DNA of 62,280 nt from Jatrophihabitans sp. (lineage in GTDB: Bacteria > Actinomycetota > Actinomycetes > Mycobacteriales > Jatrophihabitantaceae). The notes under the pieces are model-generated. The model saw nothing but the letters and a program-made list of their open reading frames with translations, had not been told where the DNA came from and did no database searches. Of this stretch, positions 7,337 through 17,800 are shown one piece after another (position 1 is the first letter of the stretch; each line of letters begins with the position of its first letter). The translations under genes were made by a program, and so were the position numbers. The stretch is taken from the NCBI GenBank assembly GCA_036389035.1, contig DASVQQ010000035.1, positions 1-62,280 on the forward strand. Direction: 5' to 3'.

Positions 7337-9778
7337 ATGCCTGACCGGCTCGCTGACCTGCTCGCGTCCCCGACGCTCAACGGCATCGACTTCGTCGAGA
7401 TCACCAGTGCCGCCCAGACCTCGCTGCGGGTGCACTTTCTCAATACCGTCGCGGTGCAGGCCACGCTGGCGGCGACGAACCCGATCACCATCACCGGCGG
7501 GGAGTCCGTCCCGAGCGTCCCGGTCCTGCCGCTGACCGCGGCCGACTGGGGCGCCGACGACGCCGGCCGGCCGACGCTCGAGCTGCGCACCCCGTTCCCG
7601 GGCGACTTCTCCTTCTACCGGCTGAGCATCGCCAGCACCGCGCTGGACTCGTTCTACTCCTCGGCGCGGTTCTCGTTCAAGGCCGGCTGCCCGTCGAACC
7701 TGGACTGCGCACCCGCCGAGCAGTGCGAGCAACCGCCTGGCGGCGGGCCGGTCATCGACTACCTGGCCAAGGACTACACCAGCCTGCGGGCGGCGCTGCT
7801 GGATTACTCCGCCAGCGCCTACCCCCGCTGGGTGGAGCGCGACGAGCCCGACCTCGGGATGATGCTGCTGGAGCTGCTCAGTGCGGTCGGCGATGACCTG
7901 AGCTACCTGCAGGACCGGATCTCCCACGAGCGCACTCTGGCCACGGCCACCCAGCGCAACTCGGTGGTACGGCACGCCCGGCTGGTCGATTACGAGCCGC
8001 GGCCGGCCACCTCGGCGCAGGCGCTGATCCAGGTCGACGTCAGCACGACGAGCGTGCCCGCGGGCATGACGGTGCAGGCGCCGCAGCCCGACGGCGGCGC
8101 CCTGAGCTTCGAGCTCGGGCACGGGCTGGTCGATCCCGAGACCGGCGAACTGGCCGCCGGGCCGCTGGGCCTGGACCCGCGCTGGAACCGCTGGGACCAC
8201 TCGGTGACGCCGGCGCAGCCCCGGATCGTGCCCTACTGGTGGGACGACTCGCGCAGCTGCCTGCCGGCCGGCGCGTGCGAGATGTGGGTGCGCGGGCACG
8301 GCTTCGGCTTTCCGGTCACCGACCCGCAGCTCGGCAGCACCGGCATCGCGCTTCTGCTGGACACCGAGGCCGCCAGCCCGGCGGACCCGCCGACCCGCGC
8401 GGTGGTGCACCTGACCGGGGCGGTCGAGGAGGTGGATCAGCTCTACGGCATCACGCTGACCCACCTGCGCTGGGACGCGACCGAGGCGCTGGCCGCCGAG
8501 CACGCCCTGGAGCGCACGGTGCTGGCCGGCAACCTGATCCCGTCCGTCGAGGGCCGCCGCCACACCGAGACGTTCGTCATCGATCCGGAGCCCGGCTCGG
8601 CCGACGCCGGCAAGGCCGCGGTGACCCGAAGCGGCCCGGACGCCGGCTGCGGGGACCCGGCTCCCACCTACCTGCACACCCTCGTCCAGGGCCGGCTGGC
8701 CTGGCTTGCCGGGGACGGGTCGACCGGCGGCGGCGCGACCACCCGTCCGGAGGTGTGCCTGATCCAGCGGCCGTCCGACGCCGGAGACCTGCCCCGGACC
8801 TGGCGGTGGCGGCGCTCGCTGCTGGACGCCGGTGTCTTCGAGCCGGCCTACACCATCGACCCGGTCGCCTACCGCGACATCCGGGTGGACCGCAGCAGCG
8901 GGCTGCCCTGGTTCGAGTACGACGGCGACGGCGGGAACTCGGTGCGCTTCGGCGACGGGGCGTTCGGCGAGCGGCCACCGACCGGCGCGGCCTTCGAGCT
9001 GACCTACCGGGTCACGGCCGGCGAGGCCGGAAACGTCGCGGCCGATTCCATCTCGACGGTCCCGGAGGCGGTCAGCGGGGTGATCCTGTCGGCTGTCAAC
9101 CCGTTCGCGGCGACCGGCGGCGCGGATGAGGAGACGCTGGAGCACGTCCGCGCCAACGCCCCGCAGGCCTTCCGGGCCAGGCAGTTCCGCGCCGTGCGGG
9201 TCGAGGACTACGACCGCGCCGCCGAGGAGCTGGACTGGGTGCTGGACGCCGGCACCTCGATGCGCTGGACCGGCAGCTGGCTGAGCGTCTTCAGCACCGC
9301 CCAACCGCGCACCGCCGAGCAGCTGAGCGTGCGCGAGCACTCCCAGCTGATCGAGCTGCTCGGACGCCGCCGGATCGCCGGCTACGAAGTCTTCACCCCC
9401 ACCCCCAGGTACGTCGGGCTGGACCTGATCGTGGTGGTGTGCGCGCACTCCTGGGCGTTGCGTGGCGAGGTCGAGGCCGGCGTGCTCGCCGAGCTGGGCA
9501 CCGGACGGCTGTGCGACGGCCGCAGCGGATTCTTCGCCCCCGGCCGGCATCGCTTCGGCAGCTCGCTGGAACGCAGCGAGCTCGAGGCGGCCATCCAACG
9601 GGCGGTGGGCGTGGAGGGCGTGGTGGGCATCGGCTACCGCCGGCGCGGGTACGTGCCGGACTTCGTCGCGATGCCGGAGGTGGTGACGGTGGGGCACGAG
9701 GAGATCATCCGGGTCGACAACGACCCCAACCGGCCCGACTACGGCTCGATCCGGCTCGTGGTGGAGGGTGGCAAATGA
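7337..9778 (+). CDS. Baseplate J-like assembly protein 1 (Afp11-like)
   Basis: The 813-aa product has the actinobacterial 'putative baseplate assembly protein' layout. It has an N-terminal beta domain (1-130), then VIDYLAKDYTSLRAALLDYSA and ERDEPDLGMMLLELLSAVGDDLSYLQDR (about 138-197 in parts), and a C-terminal baseplate-J region with NPFAATGGADEETLEHVRANAP and RAVRVEDYDRAAEEL (about 590-640), as in phage Mu gp47 and P2 gpJ. Such proteins form the wedge ring around the spike hub. It begins 1 nt after the gp25 stop and its stop overlaps the next ATG. The middle region (300-480) is a variable insert. Family call strong. Confidence 0.87.
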   Translation: MPDRLADLLASPTLNGIDFVEITSAAQTSLRVHFLNTVAVQATLAATNPITITGGESVPSVPVLPLTAADWGADDAGRPTLELRTPFPGDFSFYRLSIASTALDSFYSSARFSFKAGCPSNLDCAPAEQCEQPPGGGPVIDYLAKDYTSLRAALLDYSASAYPRWVERDEPDLGMMLLELLSAVGDDLSYLQDRISHERTLATATQRNSVVRHARLVDYEPRPATSAQALIQVDVSTTSVPAGMTVQAPQPDGGALSFELGHGLVDPETGELAAGPLGLDPRWNRWDHSVTPAQPRIVPYWWDDSRSCLPAGACEMWVRGHGFGFPVTDPQLGSTGIALLLDTEAASPADPPTRAVVHLTGAVEEVDQLYGITLTHLRWDATEALAAEHALERTVLAGNLIPSVEGRRHTETFVIDPEPGSADAGKAAVTRSGPDAGCGDPAPTYLHTLVQGRLAWLAGDGSTGGGATTRPEVCLIQRPSDAGDLPRTWRWRRSLLDAGVFEPAYTIDPVAYRDIRVDRSSGLPWFEYDGDGGNSVRFGDGAFGERPPTGAAFELTYRVTAGEAGNVAADSISTVPEAVSGVILSAVNPFAATGGADEETLEHVRANAPQAFRARQFRAVRVEDYDRAAEELDWVLDAGTSMRWTGSWLSVFSTAQPRTAEQLSVREHSQLIELLGRRRIAGYEVFTPTPRYVGLDLIVVVCAHSWALRGEVEAGVLAELGTGRLCDGRSGFFAPGRHRFGSSLERSELEAAIQRAVGVEGVVGIGYRRRGYVPDFVAMPEVVTVGHEEIIRVDNDPNRPDYGSIRLVVEGGK

Positions 9779-12252
9779 GCTGCCAGTGCGGCTGCGGCGG
9801 CGGCTGCGGCGAGCTGCCCACCAGATACCCGATCAGCAACCCGAGCGGGTTGTCCCAGCTGGCCTACCGGGTCGGCACCTTCTCGACGTTTCGCAGGGCG
9901 TTGCTGACCCACCTCGACGGTGAGACCGAGCTCGACGCCTTCAAGCCCACCGCTACCGGCGACCTGGGGTTGCAGGTGCTCGACTGGTGGGCCTACGTCG
10001 CCGACATCCTGGCCTTCTACAACGAGCGGATCGTCAACGAACACTTTCTGGGCACCGCCCAGCTGGACAGCAGCGTCAAGCACCTGGTCGGCCTGCTCGG
10101 CTACCGTCCCCGTCCCGGGATCGGCGCGACCGGCACGCTGGCCGTGGTGGCCTCGGGCCCCGGCCCGCTGGTGATCGGGGCCGGCCTGGCGATCGCGTCC
10201 AAGGCCGCTCCGGGGCTGGAGTCCCAGACTTTCGAGACGACGGCGAGCACCACGTTCAGCCGGCCGACGACGGCGCCGGGACCGACCCCGGAGGATCTGA
10301 GCACCGCGGCGCCGCCGGCCGGACCGCCGTCCTCCGCACCGCCCGGCGCGGCCGTGCCGCCGGCGCACACCCAGCTGCTGGCCCGTGGCGGCGTGCTGGT
10401 CAAGGGCACCCCGTCCTCGATCGCGGTCAACGACCGGCTGCTGCTGAGCACCAAGACCTGGAGCGGGGCCAACCAGCCGGCCGTGCTGGTCCGGGTGACC
10501 GGCCTGGCGGTGGAGAAGGACGCGAACGGCCGCAAGAACACCCGGGTGCGGCTGGAGGGCACCTCGTCGCTGCCGTCCAACGCCAAGGCGGCCGATTACC
10601 GCCTGGCCTACCCCACCCACACCGCGCACCTGTCCACGCTGCCGTCCGGGGCGACAGTGGTGGCCTCCTCGAGCCTGACGCTGGACGGCCCGGCGCGCTA
10701 CCTCAAGGCCGGTGACCCGCTGCTGGTCGAGCTGCCCGGGGCGGGGGTGGGCGTCAGCCCCGGGTCCGGCTTCGACGTGGTGCGGCTGACGGAGTACGCC
10801 GAGCTGCTCTGGTACGCCAACGCCGCCGCCGGCACCCCCAGCACGCCGCCGGCCGGTGGCGTCCCCGGCATCCCGCTGGTGGTCGCCAAGCTGAGCGTGC
10901 AGGTGCACAGCGGCGCGAACCTGCCCGCCGGCTACGGCTCGCAGGCCAGCAAGGTGGCGGTGCGCAGCGGCTGGACCGACGTCGGCCCGCTGCTCGACAC
11001 GCCCGTCCACACCCTGACCGCGCTGCCGGGCAAGCTGACCCTGGCCGGCCCGCCGGCCGCCGCCGCGGGGGTGGCCACCCCGGCGCTCGTCGAGGACGTC
11101 AACGGCAACGGCGCGATCGTCACCGCGACCCCGGCGGCGGGCTCGGCCGACGTCGCCATCGCCGGCGCCGGCCCTGGCGCCGCCCTGCAGGCGCCGCTGC
11201 GGATCCTGTGGGACCTGGTCACCGTCAGCCGCGGGGCCACGGTCCGCGACGAGCAGCTCGGCGTGGGCGATGCCACCCAGGCCGGCCAGGACTTCGCGCT
11301 GTCCAAGTCGCCGGTGACCTTCCTCACCGACTTCCCCGGCCGCTCGGGCGACGGGTACTCCTCCACGGTCATCCTGGCGGTGGCCGGGCGGTACTGGACC
11401 GAGGTGCCGACGCTGTACGGCCACGGCCCGGACGAGTCGATCTTCTGCACCTACAACGACGACGAGGGCAAGACCCACATCCGCACCGGCAACGGCGAGA
11501 CCGGCCGGCGGCTGCCCTCGGGCGCGGCGGTGAGCGCGACCTACCGGGTGGGCTCGGGTGCGGCCGTGCCGCCGGCCGGCAGCCTGTCGCAGCTGCTCAC
11601 CGCGGTGCCGAACCTGCGCTCGGTGCGCAACCCGGTGCCGCCGGTCGGCGGCAGCGATCCCGAGCCCGCCGCCGAGATCCGCACGCTGGCGCCCCGGTCG
11701 GTGCTGACCTTCGGACGCGCCATCTCCGGTGCGGACTACGCCGCCGTGGCCGCCGCCGCGCCGGGCGTCACCCGGGCCGCGTCGGCGTGGGAATGGGACC
11801 CGGTCGAGCAGCGGCCGACGGTGCGGGTCTACGTCGGCGACGACGCCGGCGCGCTGGCCTCGGCCAAGGCCGCGCTGCGCGCCCAGGCCGACCCCAACCG
11901 CCCGCTGACCGTGGTGGCGGCGGTGCCGTGCCTCTCGGCGCTGCGGGTGGTGCTGCGGATCGAGCGGTCCTACGTGGCGGACACGGTGTACGCCGGAGTG
12001 CGCGCCGCGGTGCTGGACGAGCTGTTCGCGCCGGGGGCACTGGCCCTGGGCGAGCCGCTGTACCGCAGCCGCATCGAGGAGGTCATCACCGCCGTGCCGG
12101 GGGTGCTGGCCACCCGCCAGCTGCTGATGCTGTGGATCCGCGGCGGCGTGCACAAGTCCAGCGGGCCGCGGTTCACGCCCGGCCCGGGCGGCTTCTTCAC
12201 GATGCGGCCCGAGCACCTGTTCCTGGCCGAGGAGGTGAGCGCCGGTGTCTGA
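9775..12252 (+). CDS. Baseplate J-like assembly protein 2 (Afp12-like position)
   Basis: ATG at 9775 overlaps the previous stop (ATGA); an in-frame open stretch upstream is inside gene 1 and rejected. The 825-aa protein starts with a Cys/Gly-rich leader (CQCGCGGGCG), then GDLGLQVLDWWAYVADILAFYNERIVNEHFLGTA, similar to the first baseplate-J protein. The C-terminal J region contains TLAPRSVLTFGRAISGADYAAVAAAAPGV and repeats of wedge-type strands. Two tandem J proteins are normal in eCIS wedges. The Cys-rich N-terminus (four Cys in about ten residues) is unusual and could bind metal. It overlaps the tail-protein-I gene by 8 nt. Confidence 0.85.
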   Translation: MSCQCGCGGGCGELPTRYPISNPSGLSQLAYRVGTFSTFRRALLTHLDGETELDAFKPTATGDLGLQVLDWWAYVADILAFYNERIVNEHFLGTAQLDSSVKHLVGLLGYRPRPGIGATGTLAVVASGPGPLVIGAGLAIASKAAPGLESQTFETTASTTFSRPTTAPGPTPEDLSTAAPPAGPPSSAPPGAAVPPAHTQLLARGGVLVKGTPSSIAVNDRLLLSTKTWSGANQPAVLVRVTGLAVEKDANGRKNTRVRLEGTSSLPSNAKAADYRLAYPTHTAHLSTLPSGATVVASSSLTLDGPARYLKAGDPLLVELPGAGVGVSPGSGFDVVRLTEYAELLWYANAAAGTPSTPPAGGVPGIPLVVAKLSVQVHSGANLPAGYGSQASKVAVRSGWTDVGPLLDTPVHTLTALPGKLTLAGPPAAAAGVATPALVEDVNGNGAIVTATPAAGSADVAIAGAGPGAALQAPLRILWDLVTVSRGATVRDEQLGVGDATQAGQDFALSKSPVTFLTDFPGRSGDGYSSTVILAVAGRYWTEVPTLYGHGPDESIFCTYNDDEGKTHIRTGNGETGRRLPSGAAVSATYRVGSGAAVPPAGSLSQLLTAVPNLRSVRNPVPPVGGSDPEPAAEIRTLAPRSVLTFGRAISGADYAAVAAAAPGVTRAASAWEWDPVEQRPTVRVYVGDDAGALASAKAALRAQADPNRPLTVVAAVPCLSALRVVLRIERSYVADTVYAGVRAAVLDELFAPGALALGEPLYRSRIEEVITAVPGVLATRQLLMLWIRGGVHKSSGPRFTPGPGGFFTMRPEHLFLAEEVSAGV

Positions 12253-14803
12253 GCCGATCTATGGCGGCGTCCGGGACGGCTACGAGACCCGCTACGCCGA
12301 CAAGCTGTGGTCCCTCGTCCCGGCGGCCTACCGCGCCGCCGACAGCGAGACCGTGGACGGCGACGGCCCGCTGCGCGAGCTGCTGGACCGGATCGGCGCC
12401 TCGATGGCGGTGGTCCGGCGCAGCATCGACCGGCTGTGGGAGGACCAGTCGATCGAGACCTGCGACAGCTGGGTGATCCCGTACCTGGCCGAGCTGCTGG
12501 CCACCAACCTGGTGCCCAGCATGGATGCCCGCGGCCAGCGGCTGGACGTGGCGAACACCATCTACTACCGCCGTCGCAAGGGCACCGTCGCGCTGCTGGA
12601 GCAGCTGAGCCACGACGTGACCGGTTACGAGACCCGGGTGATCGAGTTCTTCCGCCGGCTCTCGCGCACCCGGCACAACCTGGATCCGGCCATCGGGCGG
12701 CCCGCCTCGGCCGCCGACCCGGCCGGCGCCCGCACGCTGCAGCGGCTCGAGCAGCTCACCGGCCCGCTGACCGGGACGCCCGCGGGCGGCTGGGCGGACC
12801 TGCGCAACCCGCTCGGCGCCAGCCTCACCGGCACGGCCTTCGACGAGTACCACCATCGCGTCGACGTCCGGCACGGCCGCGGCGACCTCGGCTGGTACGG
12901 CATCTCCAAGGTCGGCTTCTTCCTGTGGCGCTCGGTGGCGCTGCGGGTCGACCGGGCCACGCCGGTGCCGGTGGCCGGCTGTCCCGGCCACTTCACCTTC
13001 GACCCGACCGGACGGCAGATCCCGCTGTTCACGGCCGCGCTGCGCGGCGCCAACGACTACGGCGAGAGCTGGCTGCCGGTGCCGGTGTGGCAGCTGCCGA
13101 TGCCGTTGACCGAACCGCTCTGGGAGGCGATCACCGAGGCCGCGCAGGCCGATCCGGGTCCCACCGGCTATCCCGATCCGAACGCGGCCGGCCTGTGGGG
13201 CGACAGCCTGTCGGTGAGCGCGACCGGCAGCGGTGACCTGGTGCCGCTGGAGCGGGTGCGGGTGTGGCCGGAGGTGGGCCGGTTCCAGACCCTGGCCGGC
13301 GCCCCGGCCGAGGTGGAGGCCGGCTATCACCACGGCCTGTTCTCCCGGGTCGGCGCCGGGCCCTATGACCGCCGCCGGCTCGGTGAGCCGGTCCGACCCG
13401 ATCCGTCGCCGCGCATCCGGATCGCCGGCGGCTCGGCGATCGCGCTGCCCAACGCGCTGGCCGCCCTCGGCCCCACCGGCTCCGTGGTGGTGACCGACGG
13501 CCGGACCCTGACCGCGGTGGCCGATCCGGTGGCGATCGAGAACCTCACGATCCGCGCCGAGGACTCCGAACGCGCGGTGATCCGGCTGGATCCCAACGGC
13601 GCGCCGTGGGTGCTGACCGGCCAGGACGCCACGTTGCGGCTGGAGGGCCTGCTGGTCAGCGGCGCCGACATCGTGCTGCGCGGCAGCTTCGAGGAGGTGA
13701 CGCTGTCCTGCTGCACGCTCGACCCGGGCAACAGCGGCTCGCTGCGCACCCCGCCGACGGTCTGGGACTCCGGGGTCGACGGCCGCCCGCTCAGGTCGGT
13801 GACCGTCTGGGTCGAGGGCCAGGTGCGCTCGCTGGTGATCGACCGCTGCATCACCGGCCCGATCCGCACCCGGACCGGCGGCCTGATCCAGCGCCTGGTG
13901 GCCACCGACTCGATCCTGCAGGGCTTGCCGACCGAGGCCGCGGGCACGATCAGCGGCCGGCTGCGTGACGCCGACGCCATGCTCAGCGCGCTGCGGCACC
14001 AGCGCGACGAGCTGTCGGACTGGCTGGCCGGCCAGCTCGACGCCGTCACCATCGCCGCCGTCAACGCCCACGAGGAGAACACCGACGTGCCCGACGCCGA
14101 CGCCAAGGCGGTGGCGGCCGCGTTGCAGGCAGTGGTTGACGGCCCGCTGGTCTGGACGGCCGAGCGGTTCGCCGGCCACCCGTTGACCGACGCCACCGCT
14201 GCTGCCGCCGCCGAGGCGCTGGTCGACCCGCCCGCGGACCTGGGCCCGCTGAACCAGCTGCTGCTGGCCGAGGCCTACCCGGTGGCGCTGGCCGACGCCG
14301 CGCTGGCCACCGACGCCGGCGCCGTCGAGCTGGTCAGGTGCACGGTGCTGGGCCGGGCCTACGTCCACCAGCTGGACTGCAGCGAGTCGATCCTGGACGA
14401 CGTGGTGCGGGTCCGCAACGCCCAGGACGGCTGCATCCGGTTCTCGGCGTGGGCGACCGGCAGCGCGCTCGGGCGGCGCTACGAGTCGGTGCAGATCGCG
14501 CCGGGCGCGCCGATCCTGCTCAGCCGCCGCTACGGCGAGTGGGGTTACGGGCAACTGCACGACGGCGCCGACAGCGCGATCGTCGGCGGCAACACCGGCG
14601 GCCCGCCGAGCCTGCTCACCGGCAGCCACGGCGGTTCGGAGATGGGTGTGTTCTGCCGCGACAACGCCGCCATCAAGGACCGGTCGCTGCTGATCAAGCT
14701 CCAGGAGTACCTGCCGATCGGCCTCAGCCCGGTACTGATCCACCTGCCCGAGGCCGACCCCGAGGGTGAATTGACGAGAGGCAGGCCATGGCCACCGATG
14801 TAG
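12245..14803 (+). CDS. Phage tail protein I-like baseplate protein
   Basis: The start is GTG 12245, 8 nt inside the previous gene. Residues 1-150 match tail protein I-type wedge proteins: YADKLWSLVPAAYR, GPLRELLDRIGASMAVVRRSIDRLWED, WVIPYLAELLATNLV and YYRRRKGTVALLEQLSHDVTGYETRVIEFFRRL. The 852-aa length is far above phage gpI (about 200 aa). Residues 400-700 are strand-rich repeated segments (right-handed beta-helix-like, for example DATLRLEGLLVSGADIVLRG), suggesting a fibre-like extension. It shares 16 nt with the next gene, so the pair are translationally coupled. In the particle it would link wedge and fibre. Confidence 0.82.
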   Translation: MSEPIYGGVRDGYETRYADKLWSLVPAAYRAADSETVDGDGPLRELLDRIGASMAVVRRSIDRLWEDQSIETCDSWVIPYLAELLATNLVPSMDARGQRLDVANTIYYRRRKGTVALLEQLSHDVTGYETRVIEFFRRLSRTRHNLDPAIGRPASAADPAGARTLQRLEQLTGPLTGTPAGGWADLRNPLGASLTGTAFDEYHHRVDVRHGRGDLGWYGISKVGFFLWRSVALRVDRATPVPVAGCPGHFTFDPTGRQIPLFTAALRGANDYGESWLPVPVWQLPMPLTEPLWEAITEAAQADPGPTGYPDPNAAGLWGDSLSVSATGSGDLVPLERVRVWPEVGRFQTLAGAPAEVEAGYHHGLFSRVGAGPYDRRRLGEPVRPDPSPRIRIAGGSAIALPNALAALGPTGSVVVTDGRTLTAVADPVAIENLTIRAEDSERAVIRLDPNGAPWVLTGQDATLRLEGLLVSGADIVLRGSFEEVTLSCCTLDPGNSGSLRTPPTVWDSGVDGRPLRSVTVWVEGQVRSLVIDRCITGPIRTRTGGLIQRLVATDSILQGLPTEAAGTISGRLRDADAMLSALRHQRDELSDWLAGQLDAVTIAAVNAHEENTDVPDADAKAVAAALQAVVDGPLVWTAERFAGHPLTDATAAAAAEALVDPPADLGPLNQLLLAEAYPVALADAALATDAGAVELVRCTVLGRAYVHQLDCSESILDDVVRVRNAQDGCIRFSAWATGSALGRRYESVQIAPGAPILLSRRYGEWGYGQLHDGADSAIVGGNTGGPPSLLTGSHGGSEMGVFCRDNAAIKDRSLLIKLQEYLPIGLSPVLIHLPEADPEGELTRGRPWPPM

Positions 14804-17800
14804 CACGGCTGTCCTTTGACCCGGCGCGCGGCTACCGGGGGGTCATCGGCCAACAAGGCCGGGTCAGCCTCGAAGCCGAGCAGAACGAGCAGCGCGTCAT
14901 CGACGTCGAGGAGCGCCGCCACGAGCTGATCGACATCATCGGCCCGGTGGGCACCCCCGACAACGGCTATGCCGTCTCGGGCGGGACCGGCTGGGACGGC
15001 AAGGGCTTCGAGCTCACCGTCGGCGCCGGGACCATGTACGTCGGCGGCTGGCGGCTGGAGCTCGAGACCGACCTCGGCGACTACGACCAGCCCGACTGGC
15101 TCGACCGCGGCCGGAGCTGGCGGGAGACCGGCCGCGAGCACGTGCTGCTGCTGGTGGAGGAGACCGACGTCAGCGCGGTGGAGGATCCCGCGCTGTACGA
15201 GGTCGCGCTCGGCGGGCCGGACGGGGCGGCGCGCAGCAGGCTGCTGCAGCGGATCCTCCGGCTGCCCACCGACGGCCAGACCTGCGCCGAGGCCATGGCC
15301 GACAGTGTCAGGCGGTGGAGCCGCCAGGGCGTGACGTTCGACCCGGACACGACGGCGCTGGGATCCAACTCGCGGTTGCAGGTCAGCTGGGAGGGCGACC
15401 CCGAGCCGGTGAACCCCTGCGAGCCCTCCAGCACCGGCGGTTACCTGGGGGCGGAGAACCAGCTGATCCGGGTGCAGCTGACCAGGATCGGGCGCGACGG
15501 CACGTTCGACGTTCTCTGGGGCTATGACGACGCCTCGTTCCTGTACCGGGTCACCGCCGACGCCAGCGACAAGCCGGTGCTCACCCTGGACCGCACGCCG
15601 GTCGATGACTACCACCGCCCGCGCGCCGGGCAGGCCGTCCAGGCGCTGCGGGCCACCGCCGAACTGCACGGTGGCGACGGCGTGATCGAGGGCTACGTGG
15701 CCGCTCTCACCGGCGAGGTCGGTGTGCTGGCCACGCCGTATGACCCGGACACCAAGACCGTGCAGTTCCCGGCGGCACTGCCGGCCGACTACACCGACCC
15801 GGACGAGAATCCCCAGCTGTTCCTGCGGATCTGGGAAGAGCTGGTCACCGACGCCGTGATCGGCAAGCCGATCAGCCTCACCGGCACCGGCATGCGGATC
15901 ACCATCACCTCCGCCGATGAGGACCGGTTGCAGGAGGGTGACTTCTGGTGCGTCGGCGTCCGGCCGAGCACGCCGACGACCGTCTACCCCGAGCGCTACC
16001 TGCGCATCCCGCAGCCGCCGGACGGGCCCCGCCGGTGGGTGTGCCCGCTGGCGGTGATCGAGTGGACCAGCGATGGTGAGCGCAGGCCCGAGAACGAGAA
16101 GCAGGATGGCCGGCTGGTGGTCCTGGAGGACTGCCGCAGGCACTTCAGGCCGCTCACCGACCTGGAATCCGACGGTTGCTGCGAGATCGAGGTGCACCCG
16201 TCGGACGCGTCTTCAGGACGGCTGCAGGAGCTGATCGACCGGGTCGCGACCGGGCGCAAGACGGCGCACCGCGACAGTCACATCACCATCTGCTTCGCGC
16301 CCGGGCGCTACGAGCTCCGCAGGCCGCTGATCCTGCGCAGATGGCACTCGAACATGACCCTGCGCGGCTGCTCGGAAGCCGCGGTGATCGCGGCATACCC
16401 TGATGTTATCGAGGAATTCGGCCACGGTTTGGTGATACTCGCCGATGCCGACAACGTCACGATCACCGGCTTGGAGTTCGTGCTGCCGCAGGTGCCCAGG
16501 GCGATGGCGAAGCTGCAGATGAGCACCAGCGGCCTGTTCGACCGCGCTGCCGCCCGGGCCGTCAACGACGCCGGCGCCGGGCGCTACCTGTCGATCGGAA
16601 TCCGGCCGGTGAACTGCGCGGTGCTCGAAATCGACGACTGCCTGTTCCGCTTCAGCCTCGGCGAACACGAGACCACGCCCGAGGTGGAGCAGACGATGCC
16701 GCGTTCCATCTTCGGGGTCGGGGTGTTCCTGTCCGGCGGCAGCTGGGGGCTCCGGGTTCTCAACAACCGGTTCCTGCATCACGGCGGCGCGCCGATCGAG
16801 GACCGGGAGGTGACGCGCGTGCTGGCCGGCCTGATGCACATTCCGAACGCGGCCGCCGGCGCGTTCGGGGCCAAGCCACTGGGCAAGGTCGGCGGCGGCC
16901 AGCTGCCCGCGTTGCTCGAGGACGCCCTGATCAGTGACAACGTGTTCGACGGCATCGGCTCCGGGATCGTGATCCTCGCCGAGGTCGGCTCGGTACGCGT
17001 CCGGGACAACGTGATTCGCAATGGCCACCAGGGGATCGCGATTCTGGACCAGCAGACCTCGGGGAGCACGGACTACACCGGCGAGCATGAGATCAAGTCG
17101 CGGTCGGAGGAGGTCCGCGAACTGCACGCCTCGCTGGCCGGCGGCCTGTTCGACCCGGTGCTGGCCCAGCTGGTGGTGCTCGGTTCGACCCTTCCGCTGC
17201 CGGACCTGCCGGACTTCGAGCCGGCCGGGGTGAGGTTTGTGGACCTGGACGACCTGGAGGCGCTGCGTGCCGAGGCGGCCGAGTCCCAGCGGGTGATGAC
17301 GGCCGAAACGGTGGCGCGGCTGTCGGTCGAGCACCCCATCGATGACGCTGCTGACGCCGGCCAGGGCGGCCAGACCAGCAAGGCCAGGGGCGCCAAGGCC
17401 GCCGCCGGACCCAAGCAGGCCGCGATCGGCTTCACCCTCAAGGCATCCGACATCGCCGAGCGGACCGGGCTGTCCCCCGGCATGCTCTCGGCGATGCGCA
17501 GCCTGGGCGAGTTCGCCAGGATCACCCAGGTCAATTCGACCCTCACGGCGGCGATCGGCGTGGACCACAACGTCATCGACTGCACCGAGCCGGTCAACGG
17601 AAGGACCGGCTGGGCCCTGTTCCTGGTGATGCAGCGCAACGAGGGATTCGGCGCGTCCGCCAACGTCAGCGGCAACCGGCTGACCAGCGAGCGTTCCAGC
17701 GTGATCGCGGGAATCGGCGGGCTGGAGACCGGGACGCTGACCGGCAACATCGTCGGCACCCGTAGCGGCCAGACAACGGGCGTCGCCCTGGCGCTGGGCG

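Noticed and set aside
7277..12216. 806-aa and 825-aa minus-strand ORFs (7277-9697 and 9739-12216)
   Set aside because: Antisense of baseplate-J genes; His/Arg/Gly-rich with no recognisable fold.
12197..14806. 869-aa minus-strand ORF
   Set aside because: Antisense shadow of the tail-protein-I gene.
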